Positions 8,424 to 18,438 are shown, counted from the stretch's first letter. The stretch: DNA of 33,046 nucleotides from Bacteroidota bacterium (GCA_024278975.1 JAJRSD010000109.1:1-33046), one strand, 5' to 3'. The notes: a model not told the origin generated them from the letters alone. Numbers and translations are program-made.

Positions 8424-9515
8424 ATGAAAAACTTAATTCCTATTATTAGCCTTTTCTTCCTGTTTTCATGCCAGACTAACACAAATAAAAATACCGAAAA
8501 ATTTGAAGTAAAACGCGGAACCAATGTTGCTCACTGGCTTTCGCAAAGTGGTAAAAGAGGTGTCGAACGCGAAAATTTTATTACAAAGCAAGATATTCAG
8601 AATATTGCTGAAATGGGTTTCGACCATGTTCGCCTGCCCATCGACGAAGAACAAATGTGGGACGAAAACGGTAACCGCCACGACGATGCTTTTAAAATAA
8701 TGACGAATTGTATCGACTGGAGTATTGAAAACAGTATGCGGGTAATTGTTGATTTGCATATTTTACGCTCGCACCATTTTAATGCTGATGTAAAACCACT
8801 TTGGACAGACCCCGCCGAACAGGAAAAATTTTACGATTTGTGGCGCAACCTTTCTAAAACACTAATTAAATACCCGAACAGTTCGGTTGCTTACGAATTG
8901 ATGAACGAAGCCGTTGCCGACGATCCTGAACTTTGGAATAATCTGGTTGCAAATGCAGTAAAAGCAATTCGCGAAATTGAGCCCGAACGAACTATTGTTA
9001 TTGGCTCTAATAAATGGCAGCAGGTTCAAACATTCGATGTTCTGAAAATTCCCGAAAACGATAAAAATATTCTACTCAGTTTTCATTTTTACGAACCATT
9101 TCTTTTAACTCATTACAATGCTGGCTGGACAAATTTAAAAGGATACACCGGGCCCGTTCATTATCCGGGAGCAATTTTAACACAGGAAGAATTTGATAAA
9201 CTGCCGAAAGAGATGCAGGATATTTCTAAAAGATGGGTGAACAAAGAATTCAATAAAAAATGGATCCTGGAGCAGTGGCAAAAACCAATCGAGAAAGCAA
9301 AAGAGTTGGGTCTTCCTTTATATTGCGGCGAGTTTGGTATAAATGCAGGACCACCTGCCGAGGATGTTTTAAACTGGTACACCGATATGATTAAACTTTT
9401 TGAAGAAACTGGAATTGGCTATGCAAACTGGAATTATAAAAGCGATAATTTTGGTTTGGTAAATTCGGATGGGAAACGGAATGAGGAATTAATTGGAATT
9501 GTTTCGGCGAAATAG
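8424..9515 (+). CDS. GH5-family glycoside hydrolase (endoglucanase/mannanase-like) lipoprotein
   Basis: Predicted 363-aa retaining glycosidase with a (beta/alpha)8 barrel, acting outside the cytoplasm. The ATG at 8424 is chosen because MKNLIPIISLFFLFSC gives a clean lipoprotein signal with Cys16, and because an upstream in-frame start at 8370 would precede the promoter. GH5 hallmarks: RGTNVAHW near the start of the barrel (31-38), HVRLPI (68-73), VIVDLH (108-112), the acid/base Glu162 in ELMNEAV, HFYEP (221-225) and the nucleophile Glu303 in YCGEFG. Substrate cannot be told from the sequence; GH5 includes cellulases, mannanases and other beta-glycanases, and a beta-mannan would fit the neighbouring GH92-like gene. 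First gene of a probable four-gene operon. Confidence 0.9.
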   Translation: MKNLIPIISLFFLFSCQTNTNKNTEKFEVKRGTNVAHWLSQSGKRGVERENFITKQDIQNIAEMGFDHVRLPIDEEQMWDENGNRHDDAFKIMTNCIDWSIENSMRVIVDLHILRSHHFNADVKPLWTDPAEQEKFYDLWRNLSKTLIKYPNSSVAYELMNEAVADDPELWNNLVANAVKAIREIEPERTIVIGSNKWQQVQTFDVLKIPENDKNILLSFHFYEPFLLTHYNAGWTNLKGYTGPVHYPGAILTQEEFDKLPKEMQDISKRWVNKEFNKKWILEQWQKPIEKAKELGLPLYCGEFGINAGPPAEDVLNWYTDMIKLFEETGIGYANWNYKSDNFGLVNSDGKRNEELIGIVSAK

Positions 9516-9584
9516 TGCAATTCAATATTATTAAAGCAATTATTATAAATTAGCATCATATTAAATTAACTAAACTTTATAATT

Positions 9585-12248
9585 ATGATTTCAAATATCA
9601 AAAAATTTGGGAGTGTTTTTGTCTCTCTGTCTTTACTTCTGATTTTCACTCAGGTTCAAGGTCAAAATCTCAATCAATATTCAATTCCGGAATCTTCTAC
9701 ATTAGGAGAGCCAACAATAAAAACTGAGTTTCAGTTTAACGGATACACAAATTACTGGCACGATACGTACACCAATCAGTATCGGTATGGGAATCTATTT
9801 AAAATGGCTGTATCAGATGTTGAAAAGACAATTCAACAAAGTAAAGTTGATATTGCCGAAGATTTAGGAATACCCGGTTTTATTATGCAGGATGGATTTA
9901 TGACAGGGTTGCTTTCAGAAAAATATGCACTTTTAAAACAACCTTCTACCAATGAACTGGAGCGTAAACTCAAAAAAGGAAATGTACTGGTTTTTGTTGA
10001 TCCGGGTTCGGATGTTGGTAAAAAACTAATTGAAAAACTGCCGCCAAATAAATGGCCTGAAATTTTAAAAAGCCATCAATACGATGCTGTTGATTTAAAA
10101 TGGGCTAACGCTTTTTATCTCGAAAATGGAAATACGAAACTGTTTGTTGTAAGTTCTGCTGACCAGAATACACTCGACAAGGTAAAAGACCAAATTGATA
10201 ATGCAAAAGAGATTGTTGAAAAATATGATTTTCATAAAGGATGGTTTGGTGCTTACACTTTGCTTAACAGTGTTACTTGTACTCCCGGGCATCCCATTGA
10301 AGTTATGGGTAAAGGAATGAACGAAGGTTGCGACTGGTTTGTTTTTGAAGGTTATATGGATTTCATGTCGAAAGATGAAATTGCCGGTTGGATTGACGAA
10401 GTGAAATTACCGGTTGTTACCGATGTGGGAGCTACAAATCTTTTTGGATGTAAAAACTGGGACGGTTTTCAAATTCAGCAGATGTACGACAAAGAGTCGT
10501 GGATAAAAGCAGCCAAAGAGCGAGAAGGATATGTATTCAGGAATGTGTTGGATTTAGAAGCCGATCCGTACACTTACGATGGCTATTTTGCTCAGGAAGG
10601 TAATAAATTTCAGATTGATAATGAGGATGTGCCATTTGTATTAAAAACCGGAAAACTGGAAGACAATGCTCTGTCGAGTATGGTTTTATTCTTAAAAAAA
10701 GGAGAACAACTGACGCAGGAAAGTATGTGGGAATCCATTCTCGACCGTCGTGAAGTGGGTGTAATTGCCAAAGGGAAAATGATGGGACCGGCTAATTTCA
10801 GAAATGCGCTACAAATGCTTCTGTTAGACCGCCTGTTTTTGGAAGAGTATTTTGGCGACAGAATTAATATGGAAACTTCTACTGATGGTTATGATTTGCA
10901 GGTAACTGTAACGAATTCTTATTCTCATTCGGTTTCGGGTAATTTAAAATTAGTTTTGCCACCACAAATCAAAATAAAAGAAGATATTTCGGTTGCTGCT
11001 ACTTTGCCTGCAGGCGCATCAATCACAGTACATTATCCGTTAATTCCAACTGCTGCTGCAATGGACAATGCAAATTCGATAGCTGTTCATTTTAATTGGG
11101 ATAAAAAAGAGAAGAGTACACTTGCCTTGCTCGATTTACCACCTGCAATTTCGGTACATCGGCTTTTGTATGGGCACACGCCAAAAGTAGCCTATCCGGT
11201 TACTATCCATAATTTTACCAACGAAAAATCATTTCCTGTAAAAGTAGAAGTTCTCGATGGCGAAAATGTTGTTTTTGAAGCTACGCAGCAGTGCGAAACA
11301 CCACAGTCAACTTTTAAAGATATGGTATTCGACCTTGAACTTCAACCCGGAAATTACAATGTAAAAGTTTCGGCAATGGGAGTTGATTACACGTCGCAGT
11401 TAGGAGTTGGAAAAGCAGAAGGAAGACCGTATGCTTATGAAATTGATATTAATAACGACGGTGTAAAGGAGTTCAGAATGGAAAACGATAGTGTGCAAAT
11501 TACACTTCTACGAACAGGTGCCCGTGTTATTGAATATATTGTAAAAAGCCGCGAAGACAATGTTCTGTTTAAATTATGGCCGAAAAAAGCCATTGACGAC
11601 AAAGGTGCTTTTAGGGAAAGAGGTTACTATCCGTACGGTGGTTTCGAAGATTTTCTGGGGCAGGCAAGTATGGAAACCCACCAGATTTATAATGCCGAAC
11701 TGGTTAAAGCCGATGGCGATTATGTTCGTGTAAGAATGTGGACCGACTATTACGGAAACCGTATTGAAAAGACATTTACATTGTATGGCGACACACCATT
11801 GCTGGAGGTGCGTTTTGCTCTTACTTTTAAAAATCGCGAAGCAAATATGCTGGGGCCGCAGCCTATTCTCGAACTGGGTGAAAAGCACTGGACAGAGGAT
11901 GTATTTTATGTGCCAGAGACGAGTGGAATCCATGAATTCAGGATGAATCCGGATAAATATTACGGACAGGCATTCGAAATTAAAGAGGGGTGGAATTCGG
12001 GTTACGACACCAAAGAAGATATTGCTTTCGTGGGTGCATTTCCGGTTGACCAGCCGCTGTTTTTACACATGTGGCAAAATCATCCGAGCAATCCTTCAGC
12101 ACACCATTATTATGCTGAATTTCAGCCATGGCTGCCTATTTTTCAGAAAAGTACAATGTACTTTACCTATTATTTGTATGGTGTCGGTGGCCCGTGGGAA
12201 AATGGTGTAGAATGGTTGCGCGAAAGAAATTTAATTACTACAAGATAA
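9585..12248 (+). CDS. Large secreted protein of unknown function, paralogue 1
   Basis: 887 aa with a signal peptide (about 1-27, ending VQGQ). I do not recognise its family. Apparent layout: an N-terminal region (about 30-430) with conserved aromatic and acidic motifs such as NEGCDWFVF, VTDVG and YTYDGYFAQEGNK; two Ig-like beta-rich segments (about 440-530 and 535-610); a calcium-loop-like DINNDGVKEF near 621; then a C-terminal beta-sandwich (about 630-887) with GARVIEYIVKS, YPYGGFEDFLGQ and IEKTFTLYGDTPLLEVRF, which recalls galactose-mutarotase-like or lyase C-terminal sandwiches. No T9SS C-terminal domain is evident. It lies 69 bases after the GH5 gene without a terminator and 13 bases before its paralogue, so it is probably co-expressed and works on the same glycan. 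Enzymatic activity is plausible but not shown. Confidence 0.9.
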   Translation: MISNIKKFGSVFVSLSLLLIFTQVQGQNLNQYSIPESSTLGEPTIKTEFQFNGYTNYWHDTYTNQYRYGNLFKMAVSDVEKTIQQSKVDIAEDLGIPGFIMQDGFMTGLLSEKYALLKQPSTNELERKLKKGNVLVFVDPGSDVGKKLIEKLPPNKWPEILKSHQYDAVDLKWANAFYLENGNTKLFVVSSADQNTLDKVKDQIDNAKEIVEKYDFHKGWFGAYTLLNSVTCTPGHPIEVMGKGMNEGCDWFVFEGYMDFMSKDEIAGWIDEVKLPVVTDVGATNLFGCKNWDGFQIQQMYDKESWIKAAKEREGYVFRNVLDLEADPYTYDGYFAQEGNKFQIDNEDVPFVLKTGKLEDNALSSMVLFLKKGEQLTQESMWESILDRREVGVIAKGKMMGPANFRNALQMLLLDRLFLEEYFGDRINMETSTDGYDLQVTVTNSYSHSVSGNLKLVLPPQIKIKEDISVAATLPAGASITVHYPLIPTAAAMDNANSIAVHFNWDKKEKSTLALLDLPPAISVHRLLYGHTPKVAYPVTIHNFTNEKSFPVKVEVLDGENVVFEATQQCETPQSTFKDMVFDLELQPGNYNVKVSAMGVDYTSQLGVGKAEGRPYAYEIDINNDGVKEFRMENDSVQITLLRTGARVIEYIVKSREDNVLFKLWPKKAIDDKGAFRERGYYPYGGFEDFLGQASMETHQIYNAELVKADGDYVRVRMWTDYYGNRIEKTFTLYGDTPLLEVRFALTFKNREANMLGPQPILELGEKHWTEDVFYVPETSGIHEFRMNPDKYYGQAFEIKEGWNSGYDTKEDIAFVGAFPVDQPLFLHMWQNHPSNPSAHHYYAEFQPWLPIFQKSTMYFTYYLYGVGGPWENGVEWLRERNLITTR

Positions 12249-12261
12249 TTTATTGAAACAG

Positions 12262-14937
12262 ATGGTTATAAATAAAATTGGCTATTTCATAATTCTGCTT
12301 ATCTCTCTGAGTTCGTTGGTTTCTGCGCAGTCGCTCGACGGGTTTAAATATAACGAACAAGGTTATTCTTCAATTGACCCCGTGGTTGCCAATTTTCAGT
12401 TTAACGGTTATACCAACCATTGGCAGAACAATTACACGAAATTGTATCGAACAGGAAACCTGTTAAAAATTTCGGTTGATGATGTTGAAAAGAGTATTTT
12501 ACAAAGTAAAATAGATATTGCACAAGATTTGGGTATTTCGGGGTTGATTATTCAGGAGGGTTTCTTTTGGAATTTAAACAGAGAGTCGTACGAAGTTCTT
12601 GAACAACCTAAAAAAGATGAGCTTTTATTGTCGCTTAAAAAAGGAAATGTTTTAGTTTATGTAACACCCGGTTCGGAACTGGGGACGGAACTGACAGCGA
12701 CGATTGAAAAAACCATAACAAAATATAAAGCTTTAAAAAGTTACCAGTGGGGAGCGGAAAAATTAAAAAGAGTTGATGCTTTTTTCCTTCACAATGACTA
12801 TGGAAACAAAATTTTTGTTGTAAGCAGTTCAGATAATAATTTGCAAAATAAGTTTAACCAACTGCTCCAAAATACGCAAACCATTCTTGCAAAATACGAT
12901 TTTTATAAAGGGTGGTTTGGTGCAGAAACGTTGGCAAACAGTGTTTCAATAACTCCTGGAAAACCTATCGAAATAATAGGTAAAAGTTTAAACGAAGGAT
13001 GTAGCTGGATTGTGTTTGGCGGCTATTACGATATCTTTTTAAAAGATAAACTCGAACGGTGGTCGAATAACGTAAAACTGCCTTTTGTTACCGATGTAGG
13101 TTTTTCGCCAATTTATGGATGTAAAGATTACGACGGTTTTCAGGACAGGTTACTAACAGAAAAAAAATTGTGGGTTGATTTCGCTCATAAAAAAGAAGGT
13201 TATATTTTTAGAAGTGTGCTCGACCCGGCTGCCAATGAATACCTGTACGATGGTTATTTTGCTGTTGAAGGGAACAAAAAACAGATAGACAGTGAAAAGA
13301 TACCGTTTGTTGTAAAGGCAGGAAAAATGAAAGATAACCTTCTAAATAGCATGGTTTTATTTCTTAAAAAGGGAGAAGAACTGACACGGGAAAGTATGTG
13401 GAAAGCCATTTTAGAACGCCGCGAAGTGGGAGTTTTCGAAAAAGGATTAATGGTAGGACCGGCAAATTTCCGAAATGCTTTGCAAATGTTACTGTTAGAC
13501 AGAGTTTCGTTGGAGGAGTATTTTGGCGACCATATAAATATTGAGGCAACTACAACAGGATACGATTTGCAAGTAACAATTCGCAACGCCTATTCGCATT
13601 CGGTTTCAGGAAAATTAAATCTGGTTTTACCTGCCGAAGTGAGTATAGAAAAGCAAACATCGATTATCGTAGATTTACCTTCCGGAACAAATAAAACAGT
13701 TCATTTTACTTTACTTCCTTCGGCACAGGCAATGAACGATGCTAACCCAATCTCAATTCAGTTTAATTGGAATGGCAAAACTAAAAATGCGTTGGCAATG
13801 CTCGATTTGCCGCCCGTTATTTCTGCAAATCAATTATTGTACGGGCACACACCAAAAGTAAATTATCCGGTTACCATTCATAATTATTCCGATAAATTTT
13901 CATTTCCTGTAAAAGTTCAGGTAATTGAAAATGAGAATGTTGTTTATGAAGAAACGCAAATATGTGAAACTCCGCAGGCAACGTTTAAAAGTATGCTTTT
14001 TGAATTGAAAGTGCCTGCAGGAAACTACAATGTAAAAGTTTCGGCACTTGATGTTGAGTTTTCGTCGCAACTTGGAGTTGGCAAGGCCGAAGGATTTTCG
14101 CGTGCCAAAACCGTTGATTTAAACAACGACGGGGTAAACGAATACCGGCTCGAAAACGACAGTGTGCAGGTAACACTGCTGGCAACCGGCGCACGGGTAA
14201 TCGAGTACATTGTAAAAAGCCGCAACGATAATTTGCTGTTTAAACTCTGGCCCGAAAAAGTTATCGACCACAAACGGCCGTTTCGCGAAAGGGCATTTTA
14301 TCCGTACGGCGGTTTCGAAGATTTTCTGGGGCAGGGAAGCATGGAAAACCATAAGATTTATAATGCCGAGATTGTAAAATCGGAGGGCGATTTTGTTCGT
14401 GTTCGAATGTGGGCAGATTACTACGGCAACCGTATAGAAAAAACGTTTACGCTTTATGGAAATTCTCCTTTGCTGGAAGTGAGGTTTGCTCTCACTTTTA
14501 AAAATCAGGAAGCAAATTTGCTGGGGCCGCAGCCAATGCTTGCACTTGGTAAAAGGCAATGGACAGAGGATGTTTTTACAATTCCCGAACTCGATGGAAT
14601 TCACGAATACCGGATGCGTCCTGAGCATCGTTACGGAATGGTTTTCTTTTTAAAAGAGGGATGGAATGCTGGTTACGATACAAAGGAAGACATCACTTTT
14701 GTGGGTGCATTTCCGGTTGACCAACCCATATTCTTACACATGTTTTTAAATGAACCGGGGAATCACGACACACACTATTGTTATGGCGAATTCCAGCCCT
14801 GGGTACCCATATTTACTAAAAGTACAATGTACTTCTCTTACTATTTTTGGGGAGCGGGAGGAGTGATTGACAATGGAATTAGCGAGTTACGAAAACGAAA
14901 TCTAATAACAATAACTAAAAAAAATATAGCTGACTAA
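12262..14937 (+). CDS. Large secreted protein of unknown function, paralogue 2
   Basis: 891 aa from the ATG at 12262; an in-frame TTG at 12253 is possible but less likely. Signal peptide MVINKIGYFIILLISLSSLV followed by SAQ. It is collinear with the preceding gene along its whole length, with higher similarity in the C-terminal half (for example LLYGHTPKV, SFPVKV, GNYNVKVSA, SQLGVGKAEG, YPYGGFEDFLGQ) than in the N-terminal half. Shared motifs include NEGCSWIVF, FVTDVGF, YLYDGYFAVEGNK, MVLFLKKGEELT, GPANFRNALQMLLLDR and DLNNDGVNEYRLE. This is a tandem duplication, with the diverged N-terminal part perhaps giving different specificity. No known family is recognised. It sits 13 bases after paralogue 1 and 21 bases before the next gene, within the same operon. 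Confidence 0.9.
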   Translation: MVINKIGYFIILLISLSSLVSAQSLDGFKYNEQGYSSIDPVVANFQFNGYTNHWQNNYTKLYRTGNLLKISVDDVEKSILQSKIDIAQDLGISGLIIQEGFFWNLNRESYEVLEQPKKDELLLSLKKGNVLVYVTPGSELGTELTATIEKTITKYKALKSYQWGAEKLKRVDAFFLHNDYGNKIFVVSSSDNNLQNKFNQLLQNTQTILAKYDFYKGWFGAETLANSVSITPGKPIEIIGKSLNEGCSWIVFGGYYDIFLKDKLERWSNNVKLPFVTDVGFSPIYGCKDYDGFQDRLLTEKKLWVDFAHKKEGYIFRSVLDPAANEYLYDGYFAVEGNKKQIDSEKIPFVVKAGKMKDNLLNSMVLFLKKGEELTRESMWKAILERREVGVFEKGLMVGPANFRNALQMLLLDRVSLEEYFGDHINIEATTTGYDLQVTIRNAYSHSVSGKLNLVLPAEVSIEKQTSIIVDLPSGTNKTVHFTLLPSAQAMNDANPISIQFNWNGKTKNALAMLDLPPVISANQLLYGHTPKVNYPVTIHNYSDKFSFPVKVQVIENENVVYEETQICETPQATFKSMLFELKVPAGNYNVKVSALDVEFSSQLGVGKAEGFSRAKTVDLNNDGVNEYRLENDSVQVTLLATGARVIEYIVKSRNDNLLFKLWPEKVIDHKRPFRERAFYPYGGFEDFLGQGSMENHKIYNAEIVKSEGDFVRVRMWADYYGNRIEKTFTLYGNSPLLEVRFALTFKNQEANLLGPQPMLALGKRQWTEDVFTIPELDGIHEYRMRPEHRYGMVFFLKEGWNAGYDTKEDITFVGAFPVDQPIFLHMFLNEPGNHDTHYCYGEFQPWVPIFTKSTMYFSYYFWGAGGVIDNGISELRKRNLITITKKNIAD

Positions 14938-14958
14938 TAATAACTAAATATAAATATC

Positions 14959-16779
14959 ATGAAAAAGTATTCACTAATTATTTTAAGCATCGTTTTTCTG
15001 TTGATTCCATCGTTTGTTGCTAACGCAAAAGAGAATAAAACAGGAGAGCTGAAAGTGAACAGAATCGAACTTGGATATCCGTGCCCTGCTATTCCTTTCT
15101 ACCATTTTATTGCTGAATTGGAACTGCCGGAGGCATCGATTATTGAGGTTGAAACCGCGGTTGATGATAAAGTTCTGCGTTTTAACGACCTTCACAAAGA
15201 GAACGAAATTACCGATATGAATCGTCCCGCACTTAGTCATCGTCCACCGTCGGGTTACGGTTTGTCGCAAGACGGAACTCTTTATAAGAATCCGCATGTT
15301 GTGGGTTGGTTTAAATGGGAGCCGGGCAAAGATTATAAAGTAACTATTAGAGTTAGGTTGAAAAAAGATATTCATGCTTCGGAAAACGATAAGAATTTAA
15401 CAGCAACAATAACTTTAACAGCACCAAACGAAGCCGCTGTTTTCAGTAGAGAATGGAAAAGTTACAAATCGGTTGTGCTGTCGGAAACTGCCGGAATGGA
15501 AAGGAAATCGGAGCCGGTTGAAATACTGTTATCATTTTACCCCGATGAGTCGGAACATATAAAACGCGATATTCGTGTTATTGCTGTTGATCCTAAAACT
15601 CATGAAATTACCGAAATTCCAAGTCAGGTTTACGATGTTAAAAAGTTCTTAGAGGAAGATCCTCTTGACCCGGACGAGAATGGAAACCCTACCCGCGAGA
15701 TTCCTTTTTGGATGCCAACAGTAACTGCAAGGGTTGCTTTCCTTGCTGATGTTCCGGCTAAATCGAGTAAAGTATTTTTGGTTTATTACAACAACGAAAA
15801 TGCACTTGCCAAAATGTATAAAACAGATCTTCGTATGCAGGGCGAAGCACCGGGATTACGAATAGACAACGATAAACTTTCAATTGTGTTACATCCAAAT
15901 TCCGGTCATTTAGATCAGATTACATTAAAAAGCAAGCCGCAAAACCCACTCTTTCACCGCATGGAGACAAACGGGGCAATCCACTGGAATCCCGGGGTTT
16001 ATGCACCGCCACGTCCGTGGACACACACTGCCGACTGGAAACCACCAACAAATGTAAAATTTATGGCGGGTCCTGTAATTTCAACTGCCGAAATGTGGGG
16101 GAATTTACGTGAGCTGCCCGAAGTTGATGCATCTGTTCGTTACGAGTTTTATCCGGGAGTTCCATATTTTATAAGTTCAACTTCTATGCGGATTAATAAA
16201 CGGGTTGACTGTATCGCACTGCGTAATGGCGAGATTGTATTTAAACGCGAACTGATGACTCATGCTGCCTGGTACGATGCAATTAGCGATAGTGTAATTA
16301 TTTACAATGTTGCAGAAATGCCCGACCTTGCCGACCTGTTTTTGGAAGCAGATGTTCCATGGATTTCGTTTTATAACGAGGAGACCGGAATTGGTTTCTG
16401 TGGAATTCAACTCAGTTACTCCAACGCCGGGTTAGAAACACGTCCGCGACTGTTAAATCCTTATATGTACATAACTGCCGGGCCGTGGATCTACTGGGCG
16501 CGAGCTTTATCGTTAAGCTTTTTAGCATCGAATATGCAACAGGTAATTCCTGCAATGGAAGGAAACTTCTTTTCGGAAAAATGGGCATATCTTACATACG
16601 AAATCGATAAAGGCGGCAATCCGCTTAAACCCGTATTCGAGTGGCAAAAAAAGTTAAACAATCCACTGAGAATACGTTTGGTCGAAGAAGTTGACGAGCG
16701 GGTTTCGAGAACAGTTAACGAAATATTTATTGATGAAGGGAAAAGTGGTTGGGAAAATCGTGAATCCAGCAACCATTAA
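14959..16779 (+). CDS. Secreted protein of unknown function with beta-sandwich segment
   Basis: 606 aa with a signal peptide (1-23, ending VANA). It is the last gene of the GH5-headed operon, 21 bases after paralogue 2. I do not recognise the family. The first 200 or so residues look beta-rich; a central part (about 295 onward) begins LRIDNDKLSIVLHPNSGHLD, then ITLKSKPQNPLF, echoing the ENDSVQITLLRTGARVIEY and KSREDNVLF pattern at the start of the C-terminal sandwich of both neighbours. Next comes GAIHWNPGVYAPPRPWTHTA, rich in aromatics and His, then RYEFYPGVPYF and a C-terminal stretch with SFYNEETGIGFCGI. The composition fits a carbohydrate-active beta-sandwich (lyase- or mutarotase-like), but no catalytic residue can be named. 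Possible roles are an accessory enzyme or a binding protein for the same substrate. Confidence 0.88.
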   Translation: MKKYSLIILSIVFLLIPSFVANAKENKTGELKVNRIELGYPCPAIPFYHFIAELELPEASIIEVETAVDDKVLRFNDLHKENEITDMNRPALSHRPPSGYGLSQDGTLYKNPHVVGWFKWEPGKDYKVTIRVRLKKDIHASENDKNLTATITLTAPNEAAVFSREWKSYKSVVLSETAGMERKSEPVEILLSFYPDESEHIKRDIRVIAVDPKTHEITEIPSQVYDVKKFLEEDPLDPDENGNPTREIPFWMPTVTARVAFLADVPAKSSKVFLVYYNNENALAKMYKTDLRMQGEAPGLRIDNDKLSIVLHPNSGHLDQITLKSKPQNPLFHRMETNGAIHWNPGVYAPPRPWTHTADWKPPTNVKFMAGPVISTAEMWGNLRELPEVDASVRYEFYPGVPYFISSTSMRINKRVDCIALRNGEIVFKRELMTHAAWYDAISDSVIIYNVAEMPDLADLFLEADVPWISFYNEETGIGFCGIQLSYSNAGLETRPRLLNPYMYITAGPWIYWARALSLSFLASNMQQVIPAMEGNFFSEKWAYLTYEIDKGGNPLKPVFEWQKKLNNPLRIRLVEEVDERVSRTVNEIFIDEGKSGWENRESSNH

Positions 16780-16926
16780 CTTCATTAATTAGGCTGATTG
16801 TTTTTTGTCGCAATAGCAGTTTAAACTATGTACTTTCATTCCATTGTGGTTTATTGTAATATTTTATCTACTTTAGATTTAAAATAATTCAAACCAAATA
16901 ACTTCGATAACTAAATTATAATAATT

Positions 16927-18252
16927 ATGAAAAGGATTTTGTTTCTGTTTGCTTTCAGTTTAATGTTTATTCCGGTTTTTTCTCAAGATAAAGAAGAGGT
17001 TGCAAAAGAGGGTTGGAATTTTGGAGCACTGCCCACAATTACATTCGATACCGACCTTGGATTTCAGTATGGAGCACTTGTAAATTTATACAACTACGGC
17101 GATGGGAGCAATTACCCAAACTACAACCACTCGTTGTACTTCGAAGTCTCACGTTTTACAAAAGGGAGCGGTATCAACCGGTTTTACTACGATTCAGACG
17201 AATTAATAAAAGGACTGCAAACTTCGGTTGATATTAGTTATCTTTCCGACCAGGCGTACGATTTTTATGGATTTAACGGTTACGATGCTGTTGTTAATCC
17301 CGACTGGGTTGACGACACAAGTCCCGACTATGTATCGCGAATGTTTTACAAATACGACCGAAAAATGTTCCGATTCAAGGTAGATTTATTGGGTAAACTT
17401 TCGGGTGAGAAACTGAAATGGGCTGCAGGTATCAACTTCCTGAATTTTAAAGTTGCACCTGTTAATTTAGATAAATTAAACGATGGCAAGGAGGGAGACG
17501 ATTTACTTCCTGATGTGGATGGATTGTACGATAAATATATAGCAAACAACATTATTTCTGAAGAGGAAGCCGATGGAGGTTTCGTACCGGTTTTAAAAGC
17601 AGGATTGGTTTACGACACACGCGACAACCGCCCTAACCCGATGAAAGGAATCTGGACAGAAGCCGTTTTAATTGGTGCTCCCGGGTTTATAGGTGCTGAA
17701 ACTTCATTCACAAAATTAAGCTTAACACACCGTCAGTATTTTACAATTATTCCCAATAATTTGTCGCTCGCTTACCGATTGGCATACCAAACAACCCTGA
17801 GTGGCCATGTACCATATTACTATCAAAGTCAGGTAATTACTTCGGTTATGAAAGGTGCCAGCTCTGAAGGGCTTGGCGGTGCAAAATCGCTTCGGGGAGT
17901 TCGGCGCAACCGGATTGTTGGAGATGGCTTTTTCTACGGAAACATTGAAGCTCGATGGAAATTTGTCCGCTTTCAATTCATCAACAATAACTTCTACCTC
18001 GGATTAAATGCGTTTATGGATTTTGGTCAGGTTACCAAAAAAATTGATGCGAGCTTTAATAATCCTTCAATTTCAAGTGACGATCCAGTTGATTATTTTG
18101 ATATCGGTTCTGAACAAATGCACATTTCGTATGGTGCGGGATTGCGGATTGTAATGAACCAAAATTTCATTATTGCAATCGATTATGGTGTTGCTGCCGA
18201 CGAACGCGATGGCGATTCAGGACTTTATATTGGGTTGAATTATCTGTTTTAG
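16927..18252 (+). CDS. BamA/TamA (Omp85)-like outer-membrane beta-barrel protein
   Basis: 441 aa with a signal peptide (1-19, ending VFSQ). It has features of the Omp85 surface-antigen barrel: [14 protein letters not shown] (strand and turn typical of the first part of the barrel), [14 protein letters not shown] (a variant of the conserved RGF/Y motif of the L6 loop) and a C-terminal strand ending LYIGLNYLF. The N-terminal [19 protein letters not shown] replaces POTRA domains, so this is a short, POTRA-less member, common in Bacteroidota, and unlikely to be the essential BamA. Function unknown; an outer-membrane channel or secretion role is possible. It lies 147 bases after the glycan operon, which may mean a separate promoter. 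Its 3' end abuts a truA remnant on the other strand. Confidence 0.85.
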   Translation: MKRILFLFAFSLMFIPVFSQDKEEVAKEGWNFGALPTITFDTDLGFQYGALVNLYNYGDGSNYPNYNHSLYFEVSRFTKGSGINRFYYDSDELIKGLQTSVDISYLSDQAYDFYGFNGYDAVVNPDWVDDTSPDYVSRMFYKYDRKMFRFKVDLLGKLSGEKLKWAAGINFLNFKVAPVNLDKLNDGKEGDDLLPDVDGLYDKYIANNIISEEEADGGFVPVLKAGLVYDTRDNRPNPMKGIWTEAVLIGAPGFIGAETSFTKLSLTHRQYFTIIPNNLSLAYRLAYQTTLSGHVPYYYQSQVITSVMKGASSEGLGGAKSLRGVRRNRIVGDGFFYGNIEARWKFVRFQFINNNFYLGLNAFMDFGQVTKKIDASFNNPSISSDDPVDYFDIGSEQMHISYGAGLRIVMNQNFIIAIDYGVAADERDGDSGLYIGLNYLF

Positions 18253-18438
18253 TTGACTGTTTTCCTGTTTCCATTCGGCACGATATATTTTACAATTATT
18301 GATTTTTACATCGGTATGCAATCTGCTAAAGATTGTAAAATCTTCGTAATCAAACAAAACTTTTGCCACCTCGTTCATTTTAGAAATATCGAGTGGTAAT
18401 TCTGCATTAGTAAAATTCAGTATTGTATTTATATCCAT
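18253..18438 (-). pseudogene. truA: Truncated remnant of truA (tRNA pseudouridine synthase A)
   Basis: The minus strand from an ATG at 18438 reads [20 protein letters not shown] and then [20 protein letters not shown], followed by [10 protein letters not shown]. This matches the middle of Bacteroidota TruA, where I recall LDI..MN.A...L....DFTSFSKLHTDVKTNNC. The N-terminal catalytic part (with the Asp nucleophile) and the C-terminal part are absent: the frame runs into the antisense of the BamA-like gene at 18252 and stops at 18217, and upstream it meets the 3' end of the DUF4056 gene. Only about 50 of roughly 250 codons survive, so it cannot be functional. A functional truA is expected elsewhere in the genome. 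Confidence 0.75.

Noticed and set aside
12253-12261. TTG start for paralogue 2
   Set aside because: The ATG three codons later gives a normal signal peptide, and ATG starts dominate here.
14119-14628. Minus-strand 169-codon frame
   Set aside because: Antisense shadow of paralogue 2; a similar shadow exists opposite paralogue 1 (11574-11933) because the genes are homologous.
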